This document shows, piece after piece, positions 23,996-35,262 of a stretch of 64,000 bases of DNA (positions within the stretch are counted from its first letter, which is position 1; each line of letters starts with the position of its first letter). The stretch comes from Cucumis sativus. Lineage: Eukaryota > Streptophyta > Magnoliopsida > Cucurbitales > Cucurbitaceae. The notes below the pieces were generated by a model that did no database searches, was not told the origin of the DNA, and saw only the letters and a list, made by a program, of their open reading frames with translations. Location of the stretch: positions 124,001 through 188,000 of the forward strand of contig NW_022279560.1 in assembly GCF_000004075.3 (NCBI RefSeq), written 5' to 3'. The translations under genes and the position numbers were made by a program.

Positions 23996-24642
23996 GTCTT
24001 TTCCTATTGTTGTTTTTTATGGAGGTCAATGGAATGGATGTAATATTTATGAGAATTACTTAGTTGCTGAAATTTTGGTAGATGTCCGAGTCAGCTTTAA
24101 TTCTCTAGTTGATTTAATATGTGAATAGATTCAATTGGATGGATAAGTAGAATTATGAACATGACCGTTCATTGAATACTAGTTGTTATATGCAAGCTTC
24201 TTCAACAGTAATTGTCAGTTGCTTGATAGATGAGTTCAGGTTCATGTCTACTGATCGTTTCATTCCGAAAGCAATTGTGCATAAGGCATGTACAAATCTT
24301 GAAGTTAATATAAGTTAGCAGAAAGCTTGGAGGGCAAAAGAACACATAGTAAAGATATTAAAAGGTGACACAGTTAAATCATACATGTTGATTCCAAGGT
24401 TCTTTGATAAATTGGTTGAATCTATCTCAGGTATAATGAGTTTCATATATAGAATGATGACATCAAATTGTGTAGACAGTGTAAATTTAGTTTTTAAAGA
24501 TCTTAGAGAACTACCTATAGCTACCATGCTTAGTTCAATTAGAGATGTATTGCAAAAGTGGTTTGATGAAAGAAGTAAAGCTACTTTTACAATGAAGAGT
24601 TGTTTGACTTCTTGGGCTGAGAACGTGTTGCATTTAGAATAA
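23996..24642 (+). pseudogene. Mutator-like (MULE) transposase remnant
   Basis: The stretch opens with an N-terminal segment MSFPIVVFYGGQWNG, typical of plant MULE proteins. After several stops comes a piece reading IDEFRFMSTDRFIPKAIVHK, then KAWRAKEHIV, the usual motif just before the catalytic region. A 3' piece reads SVNLVFKDLRELPIATMLSS followed by WFDERSKA and SWAENVLHLE. That matches the C-terminal part of MURA-type transposases, where a serine-asparagine motif is followed by R(D/E)LPI. The central DDE catalytic domain and SWIM-type zinc site are missing: the sequence jumps from the PRFFDKLVES region to the C-terminal motif within about 60 bp. The open frame 24385-24642 therefore bridges an internal deletion. 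Non-functional. No terminal inverted repeats were recognised. Confidence 0.75.
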
Positions 24643-25454
24643 ATTCAAGAATTTTATTGGTAAGGTTTTTTTTTTTAATGTTTGTATCTCAGGTAGATAT
24701 AAATAGACTGCTATTTTTGTCTATCGATAGAGAAATATAACAATTTATGTGTGCTTGTTTCAGATAGATAGAGATAGATAGCTATCAATGTCTATTTGTC
24801 TCTATTTGTGCATGCTTTTTTTTTTTTTTTAATTTTTCTATATTTGTTTTATGTATTAGGTTGATCCAATTAGTATGACTAAATACAAAGTAATGGATGA
24901 TACAAAATGATAATGTGATTTATTTATATTGGTTCTAATTTGAAATATTCAAATTTATTTTGGAAATTAGTATAATTAGTATAATATACAGTGATACATT
25001 ATAATATAAAGTTTATATGTTAATGAAACTTTATTATATAAATTTAATTTAGTTATGAGATAAAGTTATATTAGAATATGATTCAAATTTAACTTAAGTT
25101 AAATATAAAATATTTAATTTAGTTATTAATTAATTAATAGTTTAGTTTAATATTATTTAATTAAATTTGATTTAATTAAATTAATATAAAACTATAAGGT
25201 ATTGGAGAGATATTCATTCAATAAGATTTAAATGAAATATTAATTAAATATGATTTAATTAATTATTAACTAATTGATTAAAGGTTAATTAGTTAGTTGA
25301 TTTGAAACTTCTATTAATTTAATATTTTTTAAGTTAATAGAATCCTATGATTTTCTCCTACCCCGTCTCCTAATTCAATGAAAGAAAGAGAGTTATAAAT
25401 ATGTAGAAGAAAAACAGCTTTTCTTAACCAAAATTTCTTTTATGCAAAATAGAT
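24643..25454. other. AT-rich stretch, possible older LTR
   Basis: Very low GC with TTAAT-rich repeats, short TAGATAGA microsatellite patches near 24715-24800 and poly-T runs. At 25393 GAGTTATAAATATGTAG looks like a TATA box, and the sequence resumes after the solo LTR at 29276. This could be an older LTR carrying the insertion, but I cannot find its ends. Confidence 0.4.
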
Positions 25455-26178
25455 TGTAACGACCTAATTTTTCGAATTAAGCTGAAGTTATTACTTTAAG
25501 ACTAGATTCGTCCTTTAACCATAAGACTTTATAATTTAAAAAAATATATTTTTTAACAACATTAAAGAGTTTTTATTCGGGCTCTATTTCAAATAAAATT
25601 TTGAAAGTGTAAAAGTATCGATAATAAAGAAAGTTCAAGAACATAAATGTCGTTCAATCATGAAACCCAAAACAGTCTCAATTACTAAAGAAAACCAAAA
25701 TAAAAAAAATATAAAGTATAAGCAATTTGAAGGACATTTCCCTATGGCAGTTTCGCGGAAAAAGATTAAACATAAAAGGGTGAGTATAAACATACCCGGT
25801 AAGAGACCCACTACTGATCCTGTTAGAAGAAAAATAAAATTGTTAACTTCCTATTGGAGGTGCCCTGCACTTTAAAAGTCTTGTGATCATGTAGAAATAC
25901 ACATAATCAGTCCAATGCCCTAAAGGACACAAATATTAGTCTAGTGCTCTTCAGAAAGCACATGTAAGTCTAGTGCTTTCGAAGAATGCACATGTCAGTC
26001 TATTGCTCTCGAAGAATGCACATGTCATTCTAGTGCTCTCGAAGAATGCACAACAGGTGGTGATCCCGTAGGACACCTGCAAGGCACACTACCCAATCGA
26101 CAAAGCTAACAATTTTCCCTTAGTCCGTTGTAAACATTTAATCAATCCATTCCTAGTATAGTCAAACTACTTCATCAA

Positions 26179-27995
26179 TGTAAAGCCCCAAAGGTAAAAA
26201 TATATATATATATACATTTTTTTATTTTTTATATATTTTTATTTAATTTAAATAAAAAGAAAAGAAAAAGAAAATTCTTTATTATATATATTCTTTTCTT
26301 TTCTTTTTTCTTTTTCTTTTCTTTTTCTTTTCTTTTCTCTCTTCTCCTTCCTCCCCGTGCGCCCTTCCCTTTCTCTCCGTTCGCAGCCCAGCAACCGCCG
26401 CCGCAGCCCAGCAACCGCCACCCCGAGACTTCTCTTCTTCCGTTTCTCTTTCTCTTTTCTTCTTCCACCCAGCGCCGCGACCGACCCCCATCCGTTCGCA
26501 GCAACCGCCGACCTCCATTCCTCTTCTCCTTCCGTTCGCAGCAAGCCGCCGACCATCTCCCGCTGGCCATCTCCTTCTTCTCTTCTCCTCTCCGCTCCGT
26601 CCAAACCCAGCCTCACCGCCGCGTCTCCCCTACTGAAGCAGAACGCCCGATCTGCCGTCTATATCTCCGGTTCGCGAAGCAACCTTGCAGCAGTCGTCCC
26701 GCGCGCCGATCTACTGCTGACCGACCCACACTTAGGATTTTTGCTGCGAGTTCGACATTCGTGCGTTGAGGTGTTGGGAGTAACGTTAGGCTCCCTTACA
26801 TTCACAACCGTTTGTGAATTGTTGAAGGTTCAGTTCGCCAATATATCGGTGAGTTGGAACTTACGTTGAGGAAAGTAAGTGACATATGTATCGTGAAAGT
26901 AATTGAATTTTGTATTGTTATGCTTAGGATTGTTTCGAGGACGTTAGTTGATTAAGGAGCTTCCCTAACTTTGAGGTAAGGGATTTTCTACTGGACTCAC
27001 TTATGACTGTGAATTGTATGTGTTAAATGTATACTTGTGGATTGACTGAAAATATATATGAATGCATATGAATTGAAGTAGACTTGACGTCAAATGTATA
27101 TCGTGATTGTCATGGAATATATATATAAGTGTGTGTATGTGGACAGGACGAAGATTGTAGATTGTGTTTGTATGAGATGCAGATGTGAACTTGTGATTTT
27201 CGTTTAGATTGGGTGTACGTTACGTTAAAGTATGACTGTATGCTGATGAACTGAGGGGTGTGTTGACTGTATAGTTTGATTGACTGATGTATTAGCATAT
27301 TATTGATAGACATATGACTGAAGTAAAATAAGTTGACTGTTAGGACGTTGAAAGAAAGAACTTTGTGTTTTGAAGTAATTGAAAGATGGATTGAATGGAA
27401 TGAGGGGAAAATTGTTAGATTGTATTGGGATGTGTACCTTGTAGGTGTCCCACGGGATCACCAATTTATTGTGCACCTTCGGGAGCATTAGACTGATATG
27501 TGTTTCTGCAGAACACTAGACTGATATGTACGTCCCTCGGGGCGTTAGACTGAGATGTGTATCCTACGGGATCACAAGACTGCGACCGTACAGGGTGTCC
27601 CAATAGAACGTTAACAATTTATTTTCCCCTGACGGGACCAGTAGAGAGTCTCTTACTGAGTATTTAAATACTCACCCTTCTTATGTTTAATTTTCAGGCA
27701 AAGGTAATAAAAGCGGCAAACCGGCGAGGGGCAGGAAGGAAGCGTGACTGCCATAGGAAATATGTTGTTTGCTTCCGCTTATGGGTTCTTGTGAGGTTTA
27801 AGATGAATTGAAAGTTTGCTTACAAACGTTTATTGTAAATAGTATTGTTTTTATGTTTTCTTAAATGTTTGAAATTCAGGCCTGACTTAAAGATGTTTTT
27901 AAATTAGCTTACGTTTTGTTTTATATTAATCAAAGTCTTTTATTTGTAAAAAAAATTAACGACCTCGACTTACTTAGAAAAGTTGGGTCGTTACA
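26179..27995 (+). mobile_element. Nested LTR of the TGTAACG family, plus orientation
   Basis: It runs from TGTAAAGCCCCAAAGG to AAAAGTTGGGTCGTTACA, about 1.8 kb, inserted opposite to the surrounding solo LTR. Flanking bases are ATCAA and ATCAT, so the TSD is probably 5 bp with one change. After an AT run comes a pyrimidine-rich GC block with repeated TCTCCTTCCGTTCGCAGC-like units (26340-26620), then the hairpin repeats at 27444-27576. The long open frames across the GC block are low-complexity by-products. Solo LTR. Confidence 0.85.
27444..27576 (+). repeat. Mini-hairpin array inside the LTR (reference copy)
   Basis: Five inverted repeats lie in a row: GGTGTCCCACGGGATCACC (27444-27462), GTGCACCTTCGGGAGCAT (27471-27488), TGTTTCTGCAGAACA (27501-27515), CGTCCCTCGGGGCG (27531-27544) and a last one (27556-27576) pairing TGTG/CACA and ATCC/GGAT around a TACG loop. 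The later units are separated by TAGACTGATATGT-like spacers. Equivalent blocks are at 22911-23100, 25895-26085, 35670-35835, 38876-39035, 52866-53045 and 58610-58760. Confidence 0.9.
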
Positions 27996-29569
27996 ATCAT
28001 ATCATCAATCCAACTTAACACACTTACGTTCAATCTATTCAATCTATCACAAAATCAGTTGATACTATAACAACACACCAGACAGTCAAGATATATATAT
28101 ATACATAACACCTTTCTCAGTTTACAAATACATTATCCATCGTATCTACTTCTATACTAGTCTGGCATAATATACATTTGTCATCATATCTACTTCTACA
28201 TATTTGGTAAACCATACTAAGTCCAGAGATCCAAACAGTCAACACATTTCAAAACTTTCAAAGAGTCCAGTAATAGAAACCCCTTACTTTAATGTTACTT
28301 AAATTTCTCGAACGAAGGAAACCTAATACTAAGAATATGGAACTCAATTACTTTCACAATACTTTCTTTCATTTAATTTCCTCAATGTAAATTCTAGCTT
28401 ATCAAAGTATTGGCGAATCGAACTCCAACAAATCTACAATTTAGTTGTGAATCCAAAGAACTCAAACGCTAACTTCAAGAATCAATTAACAATTTAACTA
28501 ATTATCCAAAACTACAACCCAAGGATAATTACAATGTAAAACCACCACACTCACCAATACAACTTACACAAAAATCCCAAAAATTAGAGTAAAATGGGGG
28601 CAACAACTTCGAATAACTGGAATCGACGCGTGTAATAGATCAGATCTAATCAACAAACGAAAAACAAACTTCAGCTTACAACCCATGGCTGGAAGGTGAA
28701 GAGCCGCGCGACGACACTTCAACAGACGTGACGGGCTCAGGTCTGGTCGACGGCTGCTTCAACTAAGTAACAACGCCGGTGAGATGATAGGTCAATCGGT
28801 GACGCTCCTCGTCACCTGGAGCAGAATGTGGTGGCGCGAACGTCGAAGGAGCTACGCGCGAATGAATCACAGCTTGGCTGGAAAACAGAGGTGAGACGCG
28901 ATGCCGAGAGTTCGAACTCACGACGAACGGTGCTTCGGCTTCAACGGAGACGAAGGGATCGGTGACGGCGTGGCCGGCTGACGTCCAAGAGTAATATAAA
29001 ATGGCTAAGGGAGGCAGGCGGCGGTGGGCACGGGGAAGAGGAAGAGTGAAGGAGAAAGAGATGGGGTTGCACGTGAATCAATAAAGAATTGATATTTTAA
29101 ATTAATAATAACATTAATTCTATTATTATTATTTAACCTTTAGTATTAGTATATTTTTTCATAAAAGCCCCCTTCACTTCCTGCTAAATCCACACCACAA
29201 CCAAATTCCTTAAAATCTTAATAAAATTTTAAAAATTTAGCTTGAGAGAAATACCTTGATATTGGGGGTGTTACATAGTTTCTCTCTAAATTTTTTTTTC
29301 ATTCCAATTGTTTTCCACAAACCAATCTCATCTTCGAAGATAGGAAGGTCTCCAACGGGTGGTGTCCCCAATTCGGTGGATTATAGATTCAAAGACGTCA
29401 ACAAGAGTCAGTTCTATGTATCTTTTAATTTAAAAGCATATTTAGTTCTTTATTTAGAACTTTGATTCTAAATATTGTCAATGTACTGGTATTTTGGAAT
29501 TTTCAAATTAAAATTGATGAATGGTTTTGTAAAATCTTTCACTGCCAAGAGCTTTTATCCCTTTAGGGC

Positions 29570-30655
29570 ACACATACCAATTAAACTAATGCAAGACCTT
29601 TGACAGTAGTTAATGGTAGCATCTCACAAAGTGGAAGTGGTTGGCTTACCAACGGAAGATTTTCAATCATTTCTAGCAATCCCTTTTCTGTTTGAGTATG
29701 ACCTTCCATATTTTCTGCTATATTACTTATAGTTAATATCAAATGTGCATCTCTGCCATATATGCTAATATCACTGCCTGACTACTCTTGATGTTGAGGC
29801 GTTGTTCATTTTTGTTCCCTACACAGAAAAGAAAAAAAATTATTGTTGTTTATTTATAATCTAAGCAATTTTAAACAATATAAAGCGGTAACTAATGAAT
29901 TAAACACTAACTGTTGAGTTTCTACAGTAGATTCTTGAAGATGTGACTCTTGAACAAATGGATTCTCATGGATGATCACATGTTTGTTATTTTGATGGTC
30001 ATCATTCTTGTCCAGATTGTGATGACTAGAATCATCACGAAGATCATCATACATGTTGTTAATATCATCAAACAATTGATTCTGGTTCTAGTATAGAAAG
30101 AAAAAAGGATAATAAAAAAAATAGTTACAAAATGATCGTGTATCCTTAAGCAAACAATCGTGTAGAATATCTAAACGGTTGTTTTACCAAGGGTGATCGA
30201 TATTTCAGATGGGATATGCGATCGTTCATATGTGATATGCGATCGTGTAAAGATATATCAAACCTTTGTTCTGTCAGAAGTCGTGCTAAGAAGAGTTGAA
30301 AGCTTGTAATAAGATCCATCAAAACTGAAAGATTTTACATCAACACGTTCCTGACACAGTACTGCAGTATCAATGAGCATCAAATTACGTGAGATACATA
30401 TTAGAAAATATCTAACTGCTCAGTTAATTTTTTATGGACATCAAATCACCTTTTTTCAAGCTTAAGGAAGGAAATGTCGGCACTATATATGTCAGAGTTG
30501 TGCATTGCAATGGAAGTGCCAACACGAGGTGATACATGTGTGTCTTTCTGGGATGTAAATGCCACTCCCCGACTAGGACCAGCATAGTCTTAGGGAGAAA
30601 GCATGCTAGGAATTGGAGTTGTGTCCTCAATTTCTCCAATTTTACGAACAAAAAA
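29570..30655 (-). pseudogene. Exon-like fragments of an unrecognised gene
   Basis: On the minus strand several short frames with protein-like composition lie in a row with plausible splice borders. One (about 30467-30655) reads EIEDTTPIPSML and later SDIYSADISFLKLEK but has an internal stop. A second (about 30270-30400) reads RVDVKSFSFDGSYYKLSTLL and ends at a GT. A third (about 29915-30087, after CTAG) reads NNMYDDLRDDSSHHNLDKND, acidic and asparagine-rich. A fourth (about 29585-29800) reads DAHLILTISNIAENMEGHTQ. I do not recognise the family and name no function. Such strings often accompany plant DNA transposons as captured or accessory genes. The stop in the first piece and the lack of a clear start suggest a decayed gene. 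Confidence 0.35.
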
Positions 30656-31215
30656 CAAGTCGAATATGTAGATGCACACTCTTTGTCATAAGAGATATAG
30701 CAACGTTTTTATGGGTCATTTTGAAAAATGGCAAAACTACTTTTTCTTTTAAATTTTAGCAAATAGAATTTTTTGCACGTGTGCATGATATTTTATAAAA
30801 TACCAAAATATTCACCTTCTCAAACAGTAATTATTTCGTTTCTACGTTGTAATTAATTTATGTTATGCATTTATTAGCTTTTAATTATTTTTTACCTGAA
30901 AAAGATACATCCTTTTTTCTTAATATCTCGGGACTCAACTAATTGATTCAAGATTTTAATTTTATTCAATCTTACTAATTTCAAAATAACCTAATTAAAT
31001 TTCAATTTCAAAATAACAAAATTATTATTTTTCGAAATTTGAGAATCTCAACGATAGATTTTGTATCAAAATAACTTTAATTGAATTTCAAAATTAAAAA
31101 ATATCAACTTGTACACTATTTTTATCTCAAAATAACATTAATGACTTGAATATCAAGATAATTGAATTATTATTTTAAAATTGGGAGAAATTTTACATTA
31201 ACAAATATCAACTTG

Positions 31216-31312
31216 TTCGCACACAAGCACACGCGCACAACACACGCACACACACGCACACACACACCCATCCACACACGCACACGCACGCGCACATATG
31301 CACACACGCACA
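31216..31312. repeat. CA/CG-rich alternating array, copy 1
   Basis: About 95 bp of (CA)n interspersed with CG (for example CACACGCACGCGCACA). Alternating pyrimidine-purine throughout. Confidence 0.9.
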
Positions 31313-32102
31313 AGGATGTGTAAATTAATTAAAGTTAAAAAACAAATACATTAATTATGTTTAGAAAGAGTTTTAAACCATGTTCATTTGACTTAATAAC
31401 ATTGATTAATTATAATTTCTATCAATATTGGCTTAAAACTGTCATTCGTGTAATTATTTCAATATAATGCGGTCTTATCCAATTTTACCAACAAAAAACA
31501 AATCGAATATGGATCAGTAGATCTACACTCTTTGTCATAAGAGACATAACAACGTTTTTAGGGGTCATTTTGAAAAATGACAAAACTACTTTTTCCTTTG
31601 AATTTTAGCAACTAGCATTTTTTGCACGTGCATGGTATTTTATAAAATACCAAAATATCAACATTCTTCAACTGTAATTATTTCGTTTCTACATTGTAAT
31701 TAATTTATGTTATGCATTTATCAGCTTTTAATTATCTTTTACTTGAAATAGATATATTAACTCATATCATAATATTTTTCTTAATATCTCGAGACTCAAC
31801 TAATTAATTCAACATATTAATAACTTTATTCAATCATACTAATTTCAAAATAACCTAATTGAATTTGAATTTCAAAATAACAAAATTGAATTTCAAAATA
31901 ACAAAATTATTATTTTTCGAAATTTGGGAGTATCAACGATAGATTTTGTATTAAAATAACCTTAATTGAATTTCAAAATTAAAAAATATCAACCTGTTCA
32001 CTATCTTTATCTCAAAATAACATTAATGCCTTGAATATCATGATAATTAAATTATTATTTTTAAAATTGGAAGAAACTCAACATTAAAAAATATTAACTT
32101 GT

Positions 32103-32535
32103 TCGCACACAAGCATAGAAGCACTGCGCACACACGTACACATGCACACTTACACACACACGTGCACACGCACACCTACACATAGACACCCACAGACGCA
32201 CGAACGCACGCACACACACATGCACACGCGCACACATGCACACACACACACCTATCCACACGCGCACAAGCACACACACATGCACAAACGCACACACGCG
32301 TACGCACAAACGCACACACGTAAACACATACGCACACGCGCACAAACACGCACGCGCGAGCACACCCACACACCCAAGCACACACGCAATAGCCCGTGCA
32401 CACACACGCACGCACAAACACATACAAACATGCACACACCCACACACACATGCACACGGACACTCGCACGAACACACGCACATACACATACGCACACCTA
32501 CCTACACGCGCACACGTACACACGCACATATGCAT
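32103..32535. repeat. CA/CG-rich alternating array, copy 2 (expanded)
   Basis: About 430 bp of CA repeats interrupted by CG, TG and AA steps. It creates long meaningless His/Thr or Cys/Val frames on the two strands. This is the largest of the three blocks. Confidence 0.9.
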
Positions 32536-33308
32536 AAAGATGTATAAATGAGTTAAAATTAAAAAACAACTACATTAATTGTGTTTAGAAGGACTTTTAA
32601 ACCATGTTCATTGACTTAATAACATTAATAATTTCTACCAATATTGGCTTAAAAGTGTCATTCGTGTAATTATTTCAATATAATGCAATTTTATCCAATT
32701 CTATTAGCAACAAACATGTCGAATATGAACCAGTAGATATACACTCTGTCATAAGAGATATAGCAACATTTTTATGGGTCATTTTGAAAAATGGCAAAAC
32801 TATTTTTTTGTTAATTTTAGCAAATAACATTTTTTGCACGTGCATAATATTTTATAAAATACCAAAATATTCACATTCTCCAACTAAAATTATCTTGTTT
32901 CTATATTGTAATTAATTTATATTATGCATTTATCAACTTTTAATTATTTTTTACCTGAAAAAGATACATAAACTCATATCATACATTTTTCTTAATATCT
33001 CGGGACTCAACTAATGGATTCAAGACTTCAACTTTATTTAATCTTACTAATTTCAAAATAACCTAATTGAATTTGAATTTCAAAATAACCAAATTGAATT
33101 TCAAAATAACAAAATTATTATTTTTCAGAATATGATAATCTCAGCAATAGATTTTGTATCAAAATAACTTTAACTGAATTTCAAAATTAAAAAATATCAA
33201 CTTATTCACTATCTTTATCTCACAATAATATTAATGGCTTGAATAGCAAGATAATTAAATTATTGTTTTAAAATTGGGAGAAACTCAACATTAGAAAATA
33301 TCAACTTA

Positions 33309-33545
33309 TTCACACACAATCACACGCGCACACACATACATACACTTGCACGCGCGTGCACCCATACACGCACACACACACGAACATAGGCACACACACA
33401 CAAACACACACATGCACACGCACACCAAACCGCACGCACACAAATGCACACGCACACACCTACTCACGTACACATGTATGTGCGTATACACACACCCAAG
33501 CACACGTGGACATGCGCACACCCGAGCGCACACACACACGCCCAC
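33309..33545. repeat. CA/CG-rich alternating array, copy 3
   Basis: About 235 bp of the same composition, ending at CACGCCCACTGATGG, where unrelated sequence with a CACTA-like end begins. Confidence 0.9.
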
Positions 33546-33738
33546 TGATGGTTCAATTTCATCGATAGTTCCTATTTTTGCTGACAGTTTATTTTTTGCC
33601 ATCGATAGAGGATCTTCGACAGACCTACCTGACGGTGTGTGTTGACAGCTTAATTTCATTGGCAAAAGAAAAGTTGATTAGTTTTTGAAGATTTACTGAC
33701 GATATTTGTCATCGACAAAGGGTAAATTTCTTGTAGTG
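33546..33738 (-). mobile_element. CACTA-type transposon end
   Basis: The block ends TTTCTTGTAGTG at 33738, the inverse of CACTACAAGAAA. It contains repeated short motifs (CATCGATAG, CATCGACAAAGG, CTGACGATA, CTGACAG, CTGACGG) as in CACTA subterminal regions. The matching left end was not found, so only one end is supported. It could also have carried the adjacent triplicated unit. Confidence 0.5.
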
Positions 33739-34060
33739 CATGTACGTCAAACATATCGAATTTGTTAAGTGTACCAATGAAGTATAACAAGTTTATTAGT
33801 GGTGTATCAAGTGTATCAAACTTATAAGTGAAGTCTTTAAGTGTATCAAACTAATCAAGTGTATCAAGGTCTCAGGGGTATCAAGTTGTATCATGAAGAA
33901 TCAAGTGTATACGAGAAGTATTATGTGGAACGAGAAGTATTATGTGTATGAAGATGTTTCAGGTGTGTATCAAAAGAAGTATCGAGTGTATCAATGAGTA
34001 CCGAGTGCATGAATTGTATCTATCAAATTGTATCAAGTGTATCAGTAAGAAGTATCAAGT
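33739..34060 (+). repeat. GTATCAAGT-type minisatellite
   Basis: Irregular tandem repeats of GTATCAAGT/GTATCA(A/G) in 8-12-bp steps with many variants. The frame that runs through part of it is not a gene. Confidence 0.75.
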
Positions 34061-34314
34061 GTATCAAGGGGTATTAGGTGTATCAGACGTGTATAAGGTG
34101 TATCAAATGTACATCAATAACGAGGGCATTTGTGACATTTTACCTCTTGATGTGTGAGTTGGTCTTTGTTTTTGTCATTTTCTCAAATAAAAAAGTATGT
34201 GTTCTATGGACTTAATTATTATAACTTATTTTGCCATTTTCGCAAGTGTCCCTTAATTGTAATACATGTATATGTGACATAATCTAATCAAACTAACTCA
34301 TAAATGGACTTAAT
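34061..34314 (+). repeat. 254-bp tandem duplication, uninterrupted copy
   Basis: This copy starts GTATCAAGGGGTATTAGG. The second copy starts at 34315 (GTATCAAGAGGTATTAGG). The second copy is split by an LTR insertion and resumes at 39433, ending near 39583. Here the target sequence GTGAGTTGGTCTTTG is intact. Confidence 0.9.
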
Positions 34315-35248
34315 GTATCAAGAGGTATTAGGTGTATCAGACGTGTATAAGGTGTATCAAATGTACATCAATAACGAAGACATTTGTGACATTTTACCTC
34401 TTGATGTGTGAGTTGGTGTAACGCCCCAAACTCGAAGGTATTTTATTTTAAGAGATTTTTTCGATTTGTACAAGATTTATTGTTTTGAAGAAAATATGTT
34501 GAAGGGGGAAAGAAGATTTGAAAATGTGATAATATAATTATATATATATTTATTTATATTTTTAGTTTTATTATTTAGTTTAAATAAAAGAAAAGAAAAA
34601 GGAATTTTATTATATATATATTTAGTTATATTTTAGTTTTTTTTTATTGTTTAAATAAAAGAAAAGAAAAAAGAAATTTTTCCTTCCTTCTTCCTCCCGT
34701 GCGTCCTCCATCCCTTTCTCCTTCCCGTACCCTAGCAGTCGCACATCCCTGTAACGACCCAACTTTTCTAAGTAACTTTTCATTCACGAGAAACTCAAAA
34801 TTGTTTCTTAAAGTCACATCAAGACAACAATGCTCATCTTCCTTGTTTCTTTTCCAATACCTCCATTCTAAAACCATTTAATGTGTTTCGTATAAACTTG
34901 ACCGTGTATTTAGTCCTCTTTAAAAAACCACCTACATAACTTATTTTTCTTAGATTTCCAATCACAAAACAGACAATTTCGCTAACAACGTCTTACTTTT
35001 CTACTACTCGACCACCCCTTTGAACACGTCTACATGGCAACATTTTTCCTAAATTTCACCATTAAATCCTTCACCATTAAATCATAACATTCATGTAATT
35101 CTAGTTTAACTTAGGCAAGGTCATATACATATAACCATACATATAAGCATAAAAGCATACCTGACGAGAGACGAAGGGTCGCGTTTGCCATAGGAACACA
35201 AAAACATAGACTTACATCGTAAGTCAGTCTACAGAACCTAAAACTTAG

Positions 35249-35260
35249 GCTCTGATACCA
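35249..35260 (-). other. tRNA-iMet primer binding site
   Basis: GCTCTGATACCA on the plus strand, i.e. TGGTATCAGAGC on the element strand, two bases inside the LTR end at 35263. This is the standard initiator tRNA-Met 3' end complement. Confidence 0.85.
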
Positions 35261-35262
35261 AC

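Larger units (their letters stand above)
25455..29275 (-). mobile_element. Solo LTR, minus orientation, split by a nested LTR
   Basis: It starts TGTAACGACC at 25455 and ends GGGGGTGTTACA at 29275, the same terminal pattern as the TGTAACG family but clearly diverged. Its halves are 25455-26178 and 27996-29275. The flanking 5-mers are TAGAT and TAGTT (one mismatch), a plausible decayed target-site duplication. A hairpin-repeat block lies at 25895-26085. No internal region, PBS or coding sequence, so it is a solo LTR of about 2.0 kb once the insert is removed. Confidence 0.75.
30640..33545. repeat. Triplicated unit, each copy ending in a CA/CG-rich array
   Basis: Three direct copies start near 30640, 31474 and 32693 with CCAATT(T/C)TA. 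They run through TCATAAGAGA(T/C)ATA(G/A)CAAC, GGGTCATTTTGAAAAATG, TTTTTTGCACGTG and TTTCAAAATAAC repeats to CAACTT(G/A)TTC(G/A)CACACAA, and then enter a CA-rich array. Copy lengths are about 833, 1219 and 850 bp. The size difference comes mostly from the array. No coding potential. Confidence 0.85.

Noticed and set aside
26229..26869. Overlapping 78-170-codon frames on both strands
   Set aside because: They lie in the GC-rich, strand-skewed LTR block. Similar frames recur in the other LTR copies and none resembles a protein family.
32094..32547. Long His/Thr- and Cys/Val-rich frames
   Set aside because: They are translations of the CA/CG-rich array on both strands and have no codon-level signal.
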